64,000 bases of DNA from an uncultured Desulfomicrobiaceae bacterium (GTDB lineage Bacteria > Desulfobacterota > Desulfovibrionia > Desulfovibrionales > Desulfomicrobiaceae). This document shows positions 35,253 through 43,533 of the stretch, piece after piece. Every line of letters starts with the position of its first letter. The stretch's first letter is position 1. The position numbers and the translations under genes were made by a program. The DNA is taken from contig CALKRN010000003.1 of NCBI GenBank assembly GCA_937989665.1, positions 62,001-126,000 of the forward strand. Direction: 5' to 3'. The notes beneath the pieces were generated by a model that searched no databases, was not told the DNA's origin, and was given only the letters and a program-made list of their open reading frames with translations.

Positions 35253-36508
35253 GAACGTTTGTCTTCGATGGCTTTGATCTGCGGAGGCAAGGTGCCGGGG
35301 GGGACGATCTTGAGGACAGGCCGGATTTTGATTTTCTCGCGGAAGAGATGGAGCAGCTCCTCCTCTCGTTTGAATTGAGAGGTTTCGATGATGAGCGTCA
35401 TCTCGTCCACACCGCCTGGATTGGTGACTTCGATCTGCCATCGTTTGATCTCCTCGAAATCAGAGAGCACTTGCTCCACTTGATGGGGATAGACGAACAT
35501 CCCTTTGATGCGTGCAGTCGTATCGACGCGGCCTACAATGGCACTGAGGCGCGGGCTCGTGCGTCCACAAGGACAGGGCGAGCGGTCGATATACGACAAA
35601 TCGCCTGTAGCAAGGCGGATAAGGGGATAGGTTTTGTTGAAGACCGTGACCACGATTTCGCCCGTCTCGCCATCCTTCAAGGGAATGCCGGTGTCCGGAT
35701 GGCAGATTTCCACGTAGGCCCGACCGGCGATGTGGAGACCCGTTTTGTGGAAGCACTCATAGCCAATGCAGCCAACGTCCGCAGTCCCATATCCCTGGCG
35801 CATGATGAGATCGAATTTCTTTTCGAGCGTCGAACGAAGTTTTTCCGAGAATCGTTCACCCGTAACAAAGGCTACTTCGAGAAAGAGGTCTTTGCGCAGA
35901 TTCATCCCTTTTTCTTCTGCTTTTTGCGCCAGATGCATGAGATAACTCGGTGTGCCGATGTATCCTGTTACCCGTAATTTGCGCATGATTTCCAGTTGCG
36001 TTGCCGTATTACCTGGGCCAGCAGGAATGACAGCACAGCCTAAAGCACGGAGAGGTTCCTCGAACATCAGCCCTGCAGGAGCGAGATGGTAATTGAACGT
36101 ATTTTGAACGACGTCTCCTGAACGGAACCCCGTAGCATAAAAACTTTCTGTCCATCCCCAATAGTCATCACTGCGATCTTCTGGATCGAAGATAGGTCCA
36201 GGGGAGAGGAAGATGCGGCGCAGGTCTCCTAGGTCTTTGGTGAGCAGTCCCCCCAACCGCGGCCCCATGGATTGGAGAAAGATGAGCTCTTTTTTCTTGA
36301 GGATCGGGACGTGCTTGAGGTCGATGAGGTCGCGAAACTTGTCCACAGAAAATTGAGCACGATCAAAGCGCTTTTTCACATCTTCGGAATACCGGTAGGC
36401 ATAGGTGAGGAGCTCTTTGAGTTGAATTTGGTAGTATTTTTGCCGCTCGGTGGGGTCGAGCACTTCGCGGCGGCTGAAGATGCCTTCGGTGCGGTCTTTA
36501 CGGGTCAT
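35243..36508 (-). CDS. Phenylacetate-CoA ligase family protein (PaaK-like adenylate-forming enzyme)
   Basis: A 421-residue adenylate-forming enzyme of the PaaK family, which activates aryl or other carboxylic acids to CoA thioesters. Visible patterns: GWTESFYATGFRSGDVVQNT, PAGPGNTATQLEIM, GYIGTPSYLMHLAQKAEEKG, QGYGTADVGCIGYEC, the GETGEIVVTVFNKTYPLIRL motif with RLATGDLSY, and the C-terminal KGMFVYPHQVEQVL. The canonical zinc-like CPCGRTSPRL is present. GGAGGTAAGGC precedes the ATG. In amino-acid-fermenting or sulfate-reducing anaerobes such ligases serve aryl acids from phenylalanine, tyrosine or tryptophan, or indoleacetate; the substrate is not predictable here. It heads an overlapping three-gene unit with ChaN/PDZ and mutM. 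Confidence 0.9.
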   Translation of the reverse strand: MTRKDRTEGIFSRREVLDPTERQKYYQIQLKELLTYAYRYSEDVKKRFDRAQFSVDKFRDLIDLKHVPILKKKELIFLQSMGPRLGGLLTKDLGDLRRIFLSPGPIFDPEDRSDDYWGWTESFYATGFRSGDVVQNTFNYHLAPAGLMFEEPLRALGCAVIPAGPGNTATQLEIMRKLRVTGYIGTPSYLMHLAQKAEEKGMNLRKDLFLEVAFVTGERFSEKLRSTLEKKFDLIMRQGYGTADVGCIGYECFHKTGLHIAGRAYVEICHPDTGIPLKDGETGEIVVTVFNKTYPLIRLATGDLSYIDRSPCPCGRTSPRLSAIVGRVDTTARIKGMFVYPHQVEQVLSDFEEIKRWQIEVTNPGGVDEMTLIIETSQFKREEELLHLFREKIKIRPVLKIVPPGTLPPQIKAIEDKRSWD

Positions 36509-36537
36509 GCCTTACCTCCTGACGCAAAAAGATTTCC

Positions 36538-36593
36538 GCGGCCATGGGCCGCAGAAAATGCCATAGCTATAGGTGCATGCGTTGAAGATGCAA
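36538..36593 (-). promoter_or_regulatory. Candidate promoter and leader hairpin for the PaaK-like gene
   Basis: On the minus strand, TTGCAT (36588-36593) and TATAGC (36566-36571) are separated by 16 bases. Between this and the start codon is a perfect 6-bp palindrome GCGGCC/GGCCGC with a three-base loop (36538-36552), which could be an operator or leader hairpin. Confidence 0.4.
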
Positions 36594-36619
36594 GCATTTT
36601 TTTATAACGATTTGAATTT

Positions 36620-37432
36620 TTAGGATATTTCTGGAACTTCGTTGGCGACGCCCTCAGTCTTCCATCCCACAGGTGCGGTACGGGCAAAGACAAGGTAGCC
36701 GGTATGGGCGACCATGCGGTCTTCAGGACGCAGGCGGTCGGCCACGGGTTTGTAGCGGCGCACCAAGATCTCGAGGACCTCAATGTCGAGAAAGGGTCCT
36801 CCTTCGAGGGCGCGGAGGAGTTCACTGATTTGATTGGTCGTGGGGAGTAAAAACCCTATCGGCGCCCCTGGTGTGACTGCGGCCGGGATGTGGGGAACGG
36901 CCTGCCATGGCGCGCGGACATCGAGGAACAGGGCGTCAGCGTCGGTGTGGAGAAATCCCTGCTCGATGTCGTGAAGATGGAAGTCCACCCGGTGGGCAAG
37001 CCCGATGGTCTCGAGGTTGGCGCGGCACAAGTTGAGGAACTCTTCTCGGCGGTCATAGGTGAAGACACGCCCCCCGTCTCCCACCAGCCAGGCCAGGGCC
37101 GTGGTGAGCCCGCCCGACCCGCAGCCGGCTTCAATGACGCGGCAACCAGGGCCGATGCCCAACTTGAGGGCGATATAGCCAATTTCTTTGGGATAGATGA
37201 TTTGGGTGCGGCGTTTGACAGCGCTTTTGACCAGGTCATAGAGAGTCGGGCGGAGTACGAGATAGGGGACGCCGGTGTGGGAGGCGACCGTATTGCCCCA
37301 CCCGGCCTCGCGCGCGGCGTCGAGTGCGATCATGCCGTCATTGGTATGGAGTACCGCGCCTGGTGTGGCCGCGATGAAATAGCGCTTGTCCTTTGGGCTT
37401 TGGAGCAGTACCAGCTGGCCTGGCTCGATCAT
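36620..37432 (-). CDS. trmI: tRNA (adenine-N1)-methyltransferase TrmI
   Basis: A 270-residue SAM-dependent methyltransferase of the TrmI/Trm61 type, which makes m1A58 in the T-loop of tRNA. An N-terminal barrel (GQLVLLQSPKDKRYFIAATP) is followed by RRTQIIYPKEIGYIALKLGI, the SAM site VIEAGCGSGGLTTALAWLVG, TYDRREEFLNLCRANLE and LFLDVRAPWQAV. The start at 37432 has GGGGGA upstream; the longer open frame on this strand is antisense to rng and is not real. It is divergent from rng. m1A58 is associated with tRNA stability, especially in thermophiles, but the enzyme also occurs in mesophiles. Confidence 0.93.
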   Translation of the reverse strand: MIEPGQLVLLQSPKDKRYFIAATPGAVLHTNDGMIALDAAREAGWGNTVASHTGVPYLVLRPTLYDLVKSAVKRRTQIIYPKEIGYIALKLGIGPGCRVIEAGCGSGGLTTALAWLVGDGGRVFTYDRREEFLNLCRANLETIGLAHRVDFHLHDIEQGFLHTDADALFLDVRAPWQAVPHIPAAVTPGAPIGFLLPTTNQISELLRALEGGPFLDIEVLEILVRRYKPVADRLRPEDRMVAHTGYLVFARTAPVGWKTEGVANEVPEIS

Positions 37433-37633
37433 AGGGTCCCCCTTGTGGCGGCAGAGCGAGGGCAGTAGCCGCCGCCTTTTTTGTCTGTCAAGGAGCGCGG
37501 CCCGAGGCGCCCAGTTTTTCTGTTTTCGCTCCAGTGCGGCGGGGATTGTCGTGTTGTTGAGCGGGTGCAAGCGTCGTGCGTTGCCTGCATGAAGACGTTG
37601 CGCGAGAGAACTATATTTCATTTCGAGGAATGC

Positions 37634-39100
37634 ATGGGAGAAAAGACTCGCATCATGCTCATCAGCGTCCTGCCTGGTGAGCAAGTGGAAGTCGTGATTA
37701 CGCAGGATGGAGTGGTGATGGAGTATTACGTCGAGATGCTCCATCAGTCCAAGGCCAAAGGGAACATCTATAAAGGGAAAATCCATAATATTGATCAAGC
37801 CCTTCAGGCCGCCTTTGTCAATTACGGCGCGGAAAAGAACGGGTTTCTCCAGGTCGATGAGGTCCATCCGGAGTACTACCTCATTGATCCGCCGGCACGA
37901 GGCTATCCGCCCCTGCAAAAGGCCTTGCGTCCAGGGCAAGACGTCCTGGTGCAGGTCGTCAAAGAGCCTACGGGCTCCAAGGGGGCCTTTCTCACCACCT
38001 ATCTCTCCATCCCAGGGCGCTATTTTGTCCTCACCCCCGGTCGCGAACAGCTTGGCATTTCGCGTAAGATCGAAGAGGAAAAGGAACGGGCACGTCTTAA
38101 GGAAATTGTTGAGGAAATGGGTCTTGAAGAAGGGATAGGCGTCATCGTGCGCACGGTGAGCGAAGGTCAAAGTAAGGCGGCCTTGTCCCGGGATCTCCAG
38201 TTTCTCAAGCGATTGTGGAAAGATATCCGCAAGCGGGCCAATGAGGCCACGGCCCCAGCCCTTGTCTACGAGGAAAGGGACCTCGCTTTCCGGGCCATTC
38301 GGGACTATTTGACGGCCGACATCACAGAGTGCTGGGTGGATGACGAGGCCACGGCGGCCCAAATCAACGAGTTCGCGAGCCTCGTGTTCCCGCGGCGCAA
38401 AAGCATTGTCCGCGTCCATACGGACCTCCAGCACACCTTGTTTGAGCGCTTCCGCATCGAAGAACAATTGGCCACGGTCCTGTCGCGCACCGTCAACCTT
38501 CCAAGTGGTGGTCAGCTTGTTTTTGACCATACCGAAGCGTTGACCGCCATCGATATCAATTCTGGAAAAATCGGTGGAGAGAAAAATTTCAAGGAAATGG
38601 CCTTGCGCACCAATGTGGAGGCCGCTCGGGAAATCGCCCATCAGCTCATGTTGCGGGATATTGGTGGTCAGATTGTCATCGATTTCATCGAAATGAAGGA
38701 CCCTGCGCATATCCGTGAGGTAGAAAAAGAGATGCGCCAAGCTCTGAAAGCCGACCGGGCGCGTACTGATGTGGGGCGGATCTCCAAGTTTGGTCTCATG
38801 GAAATTGTGCGCCAACGCCTCGGCACCTCGGCGCTGTCCGCAAGTCTTGATCCGTGCCCGCATTGTGGGGGGTCTGGCTTCCGCCGGAATCTCGAATGGC
38901 GGGCCATGCGGGCCCTCAAAGAGATCTTCCGCTCCCTGCGTGCCGGAACAGGCACCGATCCGCTCTCCTATAGCGCGGATCCAGAACTTGCCGTTTACCT
39001 GCTTAATCGGAAGCGAGAAAAGCTTGTGGAATTGGAGCAACGCCTCGGCCGCAGCATCCACATCGTGCCATCGGCGGCAGAGCAGTGTTCTTTTTGTTAG
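37634..39100 (+). CDS. rng: Ribonuclease G/E family endoribonuclease
   Basis: A 488-residue RNase G-type enzyme, the same length as E. coli RNase G. An S1-like RNA-binding region is at about residues 35-120 (NIYKGKIHNIDQALQAAFVNYGAEKNGF). The catalytic DNase-I-like domain has HTEALTAIDINSGK, VEAAREIAHQLMLRDIGGQI with VIDFIEM, and the zinc-link is CPHCGGSG. The C-terminal scaffold of RNase E is absent. The ATG at 37634 is chosen because GAGGA lies just upstream; an earlier ATG (37589) is less well supported. It processes rRNA precursors and mRNA. queH begins nine bases after its stop. Confidence 0.95.
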   Translation: MGEKTRIMLISVLPGEQVEVVITQDGVVMEYYVEMLHQSKAKGNIYKGKIHNIDQALQAAFVNYGAEKNGFLQVDEVHPEYYLIDPPARGYPPLQKALRPGQDVLVQVVKEPTGSKGAFLTTYLSIPGRYFVLTPGREQLGISRKIEEEKERARLKEIVEEMGLEEGIGVIVRTVSEGQSKAALSRDLQFLKRLWKDIRKRANEATAPALVYEERDLAFRAIRDYLTADITECWVDDEATAAQINEFASLVFPRRKSIVRVHTDLQHTLFERFRIEEQLATVLSRTVNLPSGGQLVFDHTEALTAIDINSGKIGGEKNFKEMALRTNVEAAREIAHQLMLRDIGGQIVIDFIEMKDPAHIREVEKEMRQALKADRARTDVGRISKFGLMEIVRQRLGTSALSASLDPCPHCGGSGFRRNLEWRAMRALKEIFRSLRAGTGTDPLSYSADPELAVYLLNRKREKLVELEQRLGRSIHIVPSAAEQCSFC

Positions 39101-39108
39101 AGGACACC

Positions 39109-39642
39109 ATGCGGCTGCTGCTTCATGCCTGCTGTGGTCCATGCGCCATCTACCCTGTGCAGCTGCTCCTCCAGCGTGGCGTTGCGGTGACGCTGCTCTT
39201 TTTTAATCCCAATATCCATCCGCTTCAGGAATATGCTCGCCGGCGTCAGGGCCTGCACGAGGTGGCGCAGGCCTTTGGGGTCCCACTCCTTTGCCCAGAG
39301 CGCTATGATCCGCAGGTCTATTTTCGCGCCGTAGCCTTTCGGGAAGAGCACCGGTGCCAGGTGTGCTATGCCTTGCGCTTGGAACGGACGGCTCAGATTG
39401 CCCGCCGCGGTCTCTTTGATGCCTTTTCCACGACGCTGCTCTATAGCAAGTTCCAGAAGCATGAGGAAATTCGCCGTATCGGCGAAGGCTTGGGAGGGGC
39501 TATCCCTTTTTATTACGAGGATTTTCGTGAGGGATGGAAAGAAGGCGTCGTGCAGTCCAAGGCCATGGGAATCTACCGCCAGCAGTACTGTGGCTGTCTT
39601 TATAGCGAAGCCGAGCGCTATCGGCGGGAGCTCGAGGCCTAA
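39109..39642 (+). CDS. queH: Epoxyqueuosine reductase QueH
   Basis: A 177-residue protein of the former DUF208 family, now known as QueH, which reduces epoxyqueuosine to queuosine in tRNA and replaces QueG. The signature cysteines are in HACCGPCAIYP (residues 6-16), CQVCYALRLERTA and YCGCLYS, which bind an [4Fe-4S] cluster and a second iron. FDAFSTTLLYSKFQ is also typical. AGAGGA precedes the ATG, nine bases after rng; the stop TAA overlaps the ATG of hemW (TAATG). Other queuosine genes are not in the window. Confidence 0.93.
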   Translation: MRLLLHACCGPCAIYPVQLLLQRGVAVTLLFFNPNIHPLQEYARRRQGLHEVAQAFGVPLLCPERYDPQVYFRAVAFREEHRCQVCYALRLERTAQIARRGLFDAFSTTLLYSKFQKHEEIRRIGEGLGGAIPFYYEDFREGWKEGVVQSKAMGIYRQQYCGCLYSEAERYRRELEA

Positions 39643-40796
39643 TGCTGGTCTATATCCATTTGCCCTTGTGCCGACGCAAGTGCCGCTACTGTGCCTTCCC
39701 TTCTTGGGAGTACCGTGAAGACGCCGCTGCCCGGATCGTGGACCTCATTGTGGCGGATGTGGCGCGCTGGGGAGGGCGGGAAGCCCTGACGGCACGGACC
39801 CTTTATCTGGGAGGAGGGACGCCGTCGCTGTGGCCTATTGCCGAGCTGGGACGCATTGTGGACGCCGTGGCCCGGTATCTGAACCTCCCGGGGGATGTGG
39901 AGGTGACGGTGGAGGCCAATCCTGAGTCGGCCCTCCACGGCGGGTGGTTGAAGGGGCTTGCCTCGCTCGGCGTGACGCGCATCAGTTTGGGTGTGCAGAG
40001 CTTTCACGATGCGCTCTTGGCCTTCTTGGGGCGTCCTCATGATGGGCTCCAGGCGCAAAAAGCGGTGGAGGCTGCTGTGACCACGGGCCTTGCGGTGAAT
40101 GTGGATCTTTTGTGGAATATCCCCGGCCAGACGCGTGCCCTATGGGCCGCCGATGTGGCCCAGGCCGTCTCCTTGGGGGTCAGTCATGTGTCGTGTTATG
40201 CCCTGACCCCCGAGCCAGGGACGCCGTTGGCGCAGGTCCAGCTCTCCTGGCCAAGCGAGGAAGATGCCGCGGCGCAGTACGAGCTCGCTTGTGTTCTTCT
40301 CGAAAGCCATGGCTTGCGCCAATATGAATTCGCCAATTGGGCCCTCCCTGGGCAGGAGTGCCAGCACAATCTCGGCTATTGGCGCGGCGAGGACTATCTC
40401 GGTTTTGGTCCGGGGGCAGTATCAACGTGGCGGGGAGAGCGCTGGACGAACCCTGGCGGGGTGGAGGACTATGCTGCGGTTGTGGCTGGGGAGCGCTGCC
40501 CACTTGCCGAGGCCTTGACCGCACAGGTGGTGGCGCAGGAGCGGCTTATGCTCGGGTTACGGACCCGGGAAGGGATCGATCTGCTGGCCTTGGGCCGCGC
40601 TGTGGGCGTGGATCTCCTCAACGCTGGTGGAGATGTGTGGCATTCTTTGGTGCAGGCAGGCCTAGCGCAGCTCGATGCGGGTTGGTTTTGGCTCACCCGC
40701 CAGGGAATGTTGGTTGGTAATGCAGTGAGCGCCCACCTGCTCGCCCACTTTGATAGCTGGGTGCGCCAGGGGGCGAAAACCATGGAGGCTCGATAG
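39642..40796 (+). CDS. hemW: HemW-like radical SAM protein
   Basis: A 384-residue radical SAM protein. The cluster motif CRRKCRYC (C10-x3-C14-x2-C17) is followed by FPSWEYR, LYLGGGTPSLWP, VTVEANPESAL, GVTRISLGVQSFHDALLAFLGR and NVDLLWNIPGQT. The C-terminal HemN-type domain carries ECQHNLGYWRGEDYLGFGPGA and SRREGI-like LRTREGIDL. The layout and length are those of HemW, a haem chaperone, rather than the true coproporphyrinogen dehydrogenase HemN. It is coupled to queH by a one-base overlap and followed closely by a DEAD helicase gene. Confidence 0.92.
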   Translation: MLVYIHLPLCRRKCRYCAFPSWEYREDAAARIVDLIVADVARWGGREALTARTLYLGGGTPSLWPIAELGRIVDAVARYLNLPGDVEVTVEANPESALHGGWLKGLASLGVTRISLGVQSFHDALLAFLGRPHDGLQAQKAVEAAVTTGLAVNVDLLWNIPGQTRALWAADVAQAVSLGVSHVSCYALTPEPGTPLAQVQLSWPSEEDAAAQYELACVLLESHGLRQYEFANWALPGQECQHNLGYWRGEDYLGFGPGAVSTWRGERWTNPGGVEDYAAVVAGERCPLAEALTAQVVAQERLMLGLRTREGIDLLALGRAVGVDLLNAGGDVWHSLVQAGLAQLDAGWFWLTRQGMLVGNAVSAHLLAHFDSWVRQGAKTMEAR

Positions 40797-40802
40797 AACG
40801 AT

Positions 40803-42704
40803 ATGACCAACGAACATGATGGTACATCACAGATGCAACCAGAGCCTTCCGCGGCTCTTGAAGCCCGATGGGAGGATTTGGATGACGCCGTGCGGCGGGG
40901 GGCCCAGCGTTTGGGCTGGCAGGACCTCATGCCGGTGCAGCGCCGTGTCCTTCCCATCGTCGTCGCCGGTCGGGATGTCATGGTCCAGTCCAAGACCGGC
41001 AGCGGGAAGACCGGTGCCTTTTTGTTGCCGATGGCGCGCCTCGTGGCGCAGGCCGGAGGGGTACAGGCCTTGGTGCTCACCCCCACGCGGGAGCTCGCCC
41101 TCCAGGTTGCGCGCGATGCAGCGGTCTTATTTGCCGATTTGGGGCTCAACCCTGTGGCCCTCTACGGCGGAGCGGGCTTTCGTCCGCAAGTGCAGGCCCT
41201 CGAGGCCGGGGCACAGGTGGTGGTGGGCACTCCAGGACGCATTCTCGACCATCTACTGCGGGGCACCCTCCATCTCGATGGCCTGCGCCTACTTGTCTTC
41301 GACGAGGCGGACCGGATGCTCTCCATGGGCTTTTACCCCGACATGAAGCAGTTGCAGCGCTATCTGCCTGCTGGGCTGCAGACAGCCATGTTTTCTGCGA
41401 CGTATCCAGGATATGTGCAACGGCTTGCCGCACAGTTTCTCAAAGATCCTGTACATATTTCTTTGAGCCAGGACCAAATCCATGTGCATGATATTGTGCA
41501 CATCCAGTATCGTGTCCCGGCGCTACAAAAGAGCCGTGCCCTGGTGAAGATCATTGAAATGGAAAACCCTTCCTCGGCCATTGTTTTTTGCAATACCAAG
41601 ACTGACGTCCATTTTGTTGCCGTCGTTCTGCGTCGTTTTGGTTATGAAACCGGAGAGCTCTCGGCGGACCTCTCCCAGACAGAGCGCGAGGCCGTACTTG
41701 AAGACTTACGCCAAGGGCGCATCAAATTCCTCGTGGCCACAGACCTGGCGGGTCGGGGCATCGATATTCCGGACCTCTCGCATGTGTTCCAGTACCAGCC
41801 CCCGCAGGACCCGGAGGCCTATATCCACCGTACGGGCCGCACTGGACGGGCCGGCGCTGCTGGGGTCGCCATCTCGTTGGTCGCTGGGGTAGAAGAGTTG
41901 GATTTGGCAGCCATTGGCCGACGCTTTGGGATTGCCATTGAGGACCGTCCCTTGCCCGCGGATGCCGAGGTTCAGGCCATGGTGGCCCAACGGGCCGTAT
42001 CCCTTTTGGAAGCCGCCCTGCGGCGGGCCGACAATATCCAGAAGGAACGGCTGCAGCGCTTTGAGCCTCTGGTGGCAGACCTGGCCGGGAGCGAAGAGGG
42101 CCGGGTGCTTCTCGCGCTGCTGGTGGATCAATTTTACCAGGCCACGTTCCATGCCTTGGAACTGCCAGCCCATGCCCCGGTGGTTGCTACCGTGGGTGGA
42201 GGAGCGAGCCATGCGGCGGGAGGTGCTGTCGATGGAGCGGAGGAGGGGATATCCCGGGAAAAACGCCGCCGTCGGCGCTCCCGCAAGAAGAAGCCGGCGG
42301 CTGATGTTCTTGGAGATGTTGCGTCAAAAAGCGCGCCCCAGGAGGCGGAAGTCGAGAAGGACCTGAGCGCCCAGTCTTTGGTGGGTGGGGGAGTTCAGGC
42401 CGTCAGGGCCCAGGGTGCTAGCGGTGAGGCCGTGGTAGATGGCGCAGCGCCAAAGGGAGAAGAACAGGCAGGATCGCCCGTGTCCCCAATGGGAGAGGGA
42501 GGGGACGCTGTGGCAAGCGGAGGAGAGGAAGCCAAGCCCAAAAGCCGCCGGCGCCGGCGCCGGCCACGCAAGGGCAGTGCGGCTCGGACAGCAGAAGGGG
42601 GTGGTGCCCAGGGGGGCGAGGCCCCTCCTGCGGTAGCGCCGAAAGCTCCCCTCCAGGAGGAGGGGCCATCACGGTCGCGCAAGAAGAAGATTTTTCTCGA
42701 ATAA
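40803..42704 (+). CDS. DEAD-box RNA helicase with basic C-terminal tail
   Basis: A 633-residue DEAD-box helicase. Motifs in order: Walker A SKTGSGKTGAFLLP, PTRELALQ, TPGRILD, VFDEADRMLSMGF, SAT (MFSATYPGYV), VATDLAGRGIDIPDL and HRTGRTGRAG. The helicase core ends near residue 380. The last 150 residues are low-complexity, with two arginine/lysine clusters (EKRRRRRSRKKKPA and SRRRRRRPRKG) and a closing SRSRKKKIFLE, suited to RNA binding. The N-terminal Q-motif is weak. Unwinding of structured RNA, ribosome assembly or cold adaptation are the usual roles. The start has no strong ribosome site; the gene begins six bases after hemW. Confidence 0.94.
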   Translation: MTNEHDGTSQMQPEPSAALEARWEDLDDAVRRGAQRLGWQDLMPVQRRVLPIVVAGRDVMVQSKTGSGKTGAFLLPMARLVAQAGGVQALVLTPTRELALQVARDAAVLFADLGLNPVALYGGAGFRPQVQALEAGAQVVVGTPGRILDHLLRGTLHLDGLRLLVFDEADRMLSMGFYPDMKQLQRYLPAGLQTAMFSATYPGYVQRLAAQFLKDPVHISLSQDQIHVHDIVHIQYRVPALQKSRALVKIIEMENPSSAIVFCNTKTDVHFVAVVLRRFGYETGELSADLSQTEREAVLEDLRQGRIKFLVATDLAGRGIDIPDLSHVFQYQPPQDPEAYIHRTGRTGRAGAAGVAISLVAGVEELDLAAIGRRFGIAIEDRPLPADAEVQAMVAQRAVSLLEAALRRADNIQKERLQRFEPLVADLAGSEEGRVLLALLVDQFYQATFHALELPAHAPVVATVGGGASHAAGGAVDGAEEGISREKRRRRRSRKKKPAADVLGDVASKSAPQEAEVEKDLSAQSLVGGGVQAVRAQGASGEAVVDGAAPKGEEQAGSPVSPMGEGGDAVASGGEEAKPKSRRRRRRPRKGSAARTAEGGGAQGGEAPPAVAPKAPLQEEGPSRSRKKKIFLE

Positions 42705-42721
42705 GCCCCAAGGAGGTCCCC

Positions 42722-43075
42722 ATGAGTCCGGAACGACGTCGGCGCAGTCGGGTCCATGTAGCGGTGCCGGTCATCCTCGTGCAAGGGGGGCGGCAGGTCC
42801 AGGGACAACTTCATGACGTTAGTCTCAAAGGGCTTTCCTGTTCGGTGGATGGCCCGCTTACCCTCGGAGCGGAATGTGCAGTGACGCTCGCTTTGGCTTC
42901 GGGCGTACGCATCCACGCCCAGGGCCGGGTGGTGCGCACGGGTCAGGACGCTGCGGTGGACTTTATCCGGTTGGAGGAGAAAGACTTCGCCCACTTACGT
43001 AATTTGGTTCGCCTCTATGCCGAAGATGCAGACCAGGTGGATGACGAGCTGCGTACCCCGGCCTTTGGAGACTAG
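42722..43075 (+). CDS. PilZ domain protein
   Basis: A 117-residue single-domain PilZ protein. The c-di-GMP-binding pattern is present: RRRSRVHVAVPVIL at the N-terminus and DVSLKGLSCSVDGP, corresponding to RxxxR and [DN]xSxxG. It probably reports c-di-GMP to motility, adhesion or another partner by protein contact. AAGGAGGTCCCC precedes the ATG, 17 bases after the helicase gene. Its stop codon overlaps that of the convergent ogt gene by four bases. No diguanylate cyclase lies in the window. Confidence 0.88.
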   Translation: MSPERRRRSRVHVAVPVILVQGGRQVQGQLHDVSLKGLSCSVDGPLTLGAECAVTLALASGVRIHAQGRVVRTGQDAAVDFIRLEEKDFAHLRNLVRLYAEDADQVDDELRTPAFGD

Positions 43076-43533
43076 CGGGCCTGTTCCAACTCCAGGAGGA
43101 CGGCCTTTAGGGGTAGCCCTGGGCCGTAGCCGCCAAGGCCCTGGCGGGCAATGACCCGGTGGCAAGGGAAAAGGAGTGGCCAGGGGTTGCGGGCCATGAC
43201 CTGGCCGATGGCTCGCGGGCTGGTGCCGAGGCGTTGGGCGAGCTCGCCGTAGGTCGTGGTCTGTCCAGGAGGGGTTGTTTGGGCAAGGAAGTGCAAGACC
43301 CGCCAGGCGAAAGGAGAGATACGGTCCTGGGCCAGGGGCAGAGCCGGCCATGGCAGGGCGTGGGGGCCGAAGGAGGCGATGATTGCTGCCAGGGCCTCTC
43401 CCCACGGGGAGCGGGGCGGTGTGGCCGCGGTGGTTGGCGGCAAGACGTGGATGGCAAGAAGGCGACCGTCCTGCCAACACAAGCGGGCAGCAAAGCGAGG
43501 GTGGCAGAAGGTTTCGGAGCCGGAGAAACTCAT
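43072..43533 (-). CDS. ogt: Methylated-DNA--[protein]-cysteine S-methyltransferase
   Basis: A 153-residue alkyltransferase. The active site is LLFPCHRVIARQGLGGYGPGL, with the acceptor cysteine in PCHRV; the helix-turn-helix is TTPPGQTTTYGELAQRLGTS followed by PRAIGQVMARNPW. It repairs O6-alkylguanine by suicidal transfer. The start at 43533 overlaps the stop of the upstream radical SAM gene (ATGA), so expression depends on that gene. Its 3' end shares four bases with the PilZ gene on the other strand. The N-terminal domain is short. Confidence 0.95.
   Translation of the reverse strand: MSFSGSETFCHPRFAARLCWQDGRLLAIHVLPPTTAATPPRSPWGEALAAIIASFGPHALPWPALPLAQDRISPFAWRVLHFLAQTTPPGQTTTYGELAQRLGTSPRAIGQVMARNPWPLLFPCHRVIARQGLGGYGPGLPLKAVLLELEQAR

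Noticed and set aside
37433-39142. Long upstream extension of the trmI frame, antisense to rng
   Set aside because: The translation before MIEPGQ has no family similarity and the true start has a ribosome site; rng on the other strand is certain.
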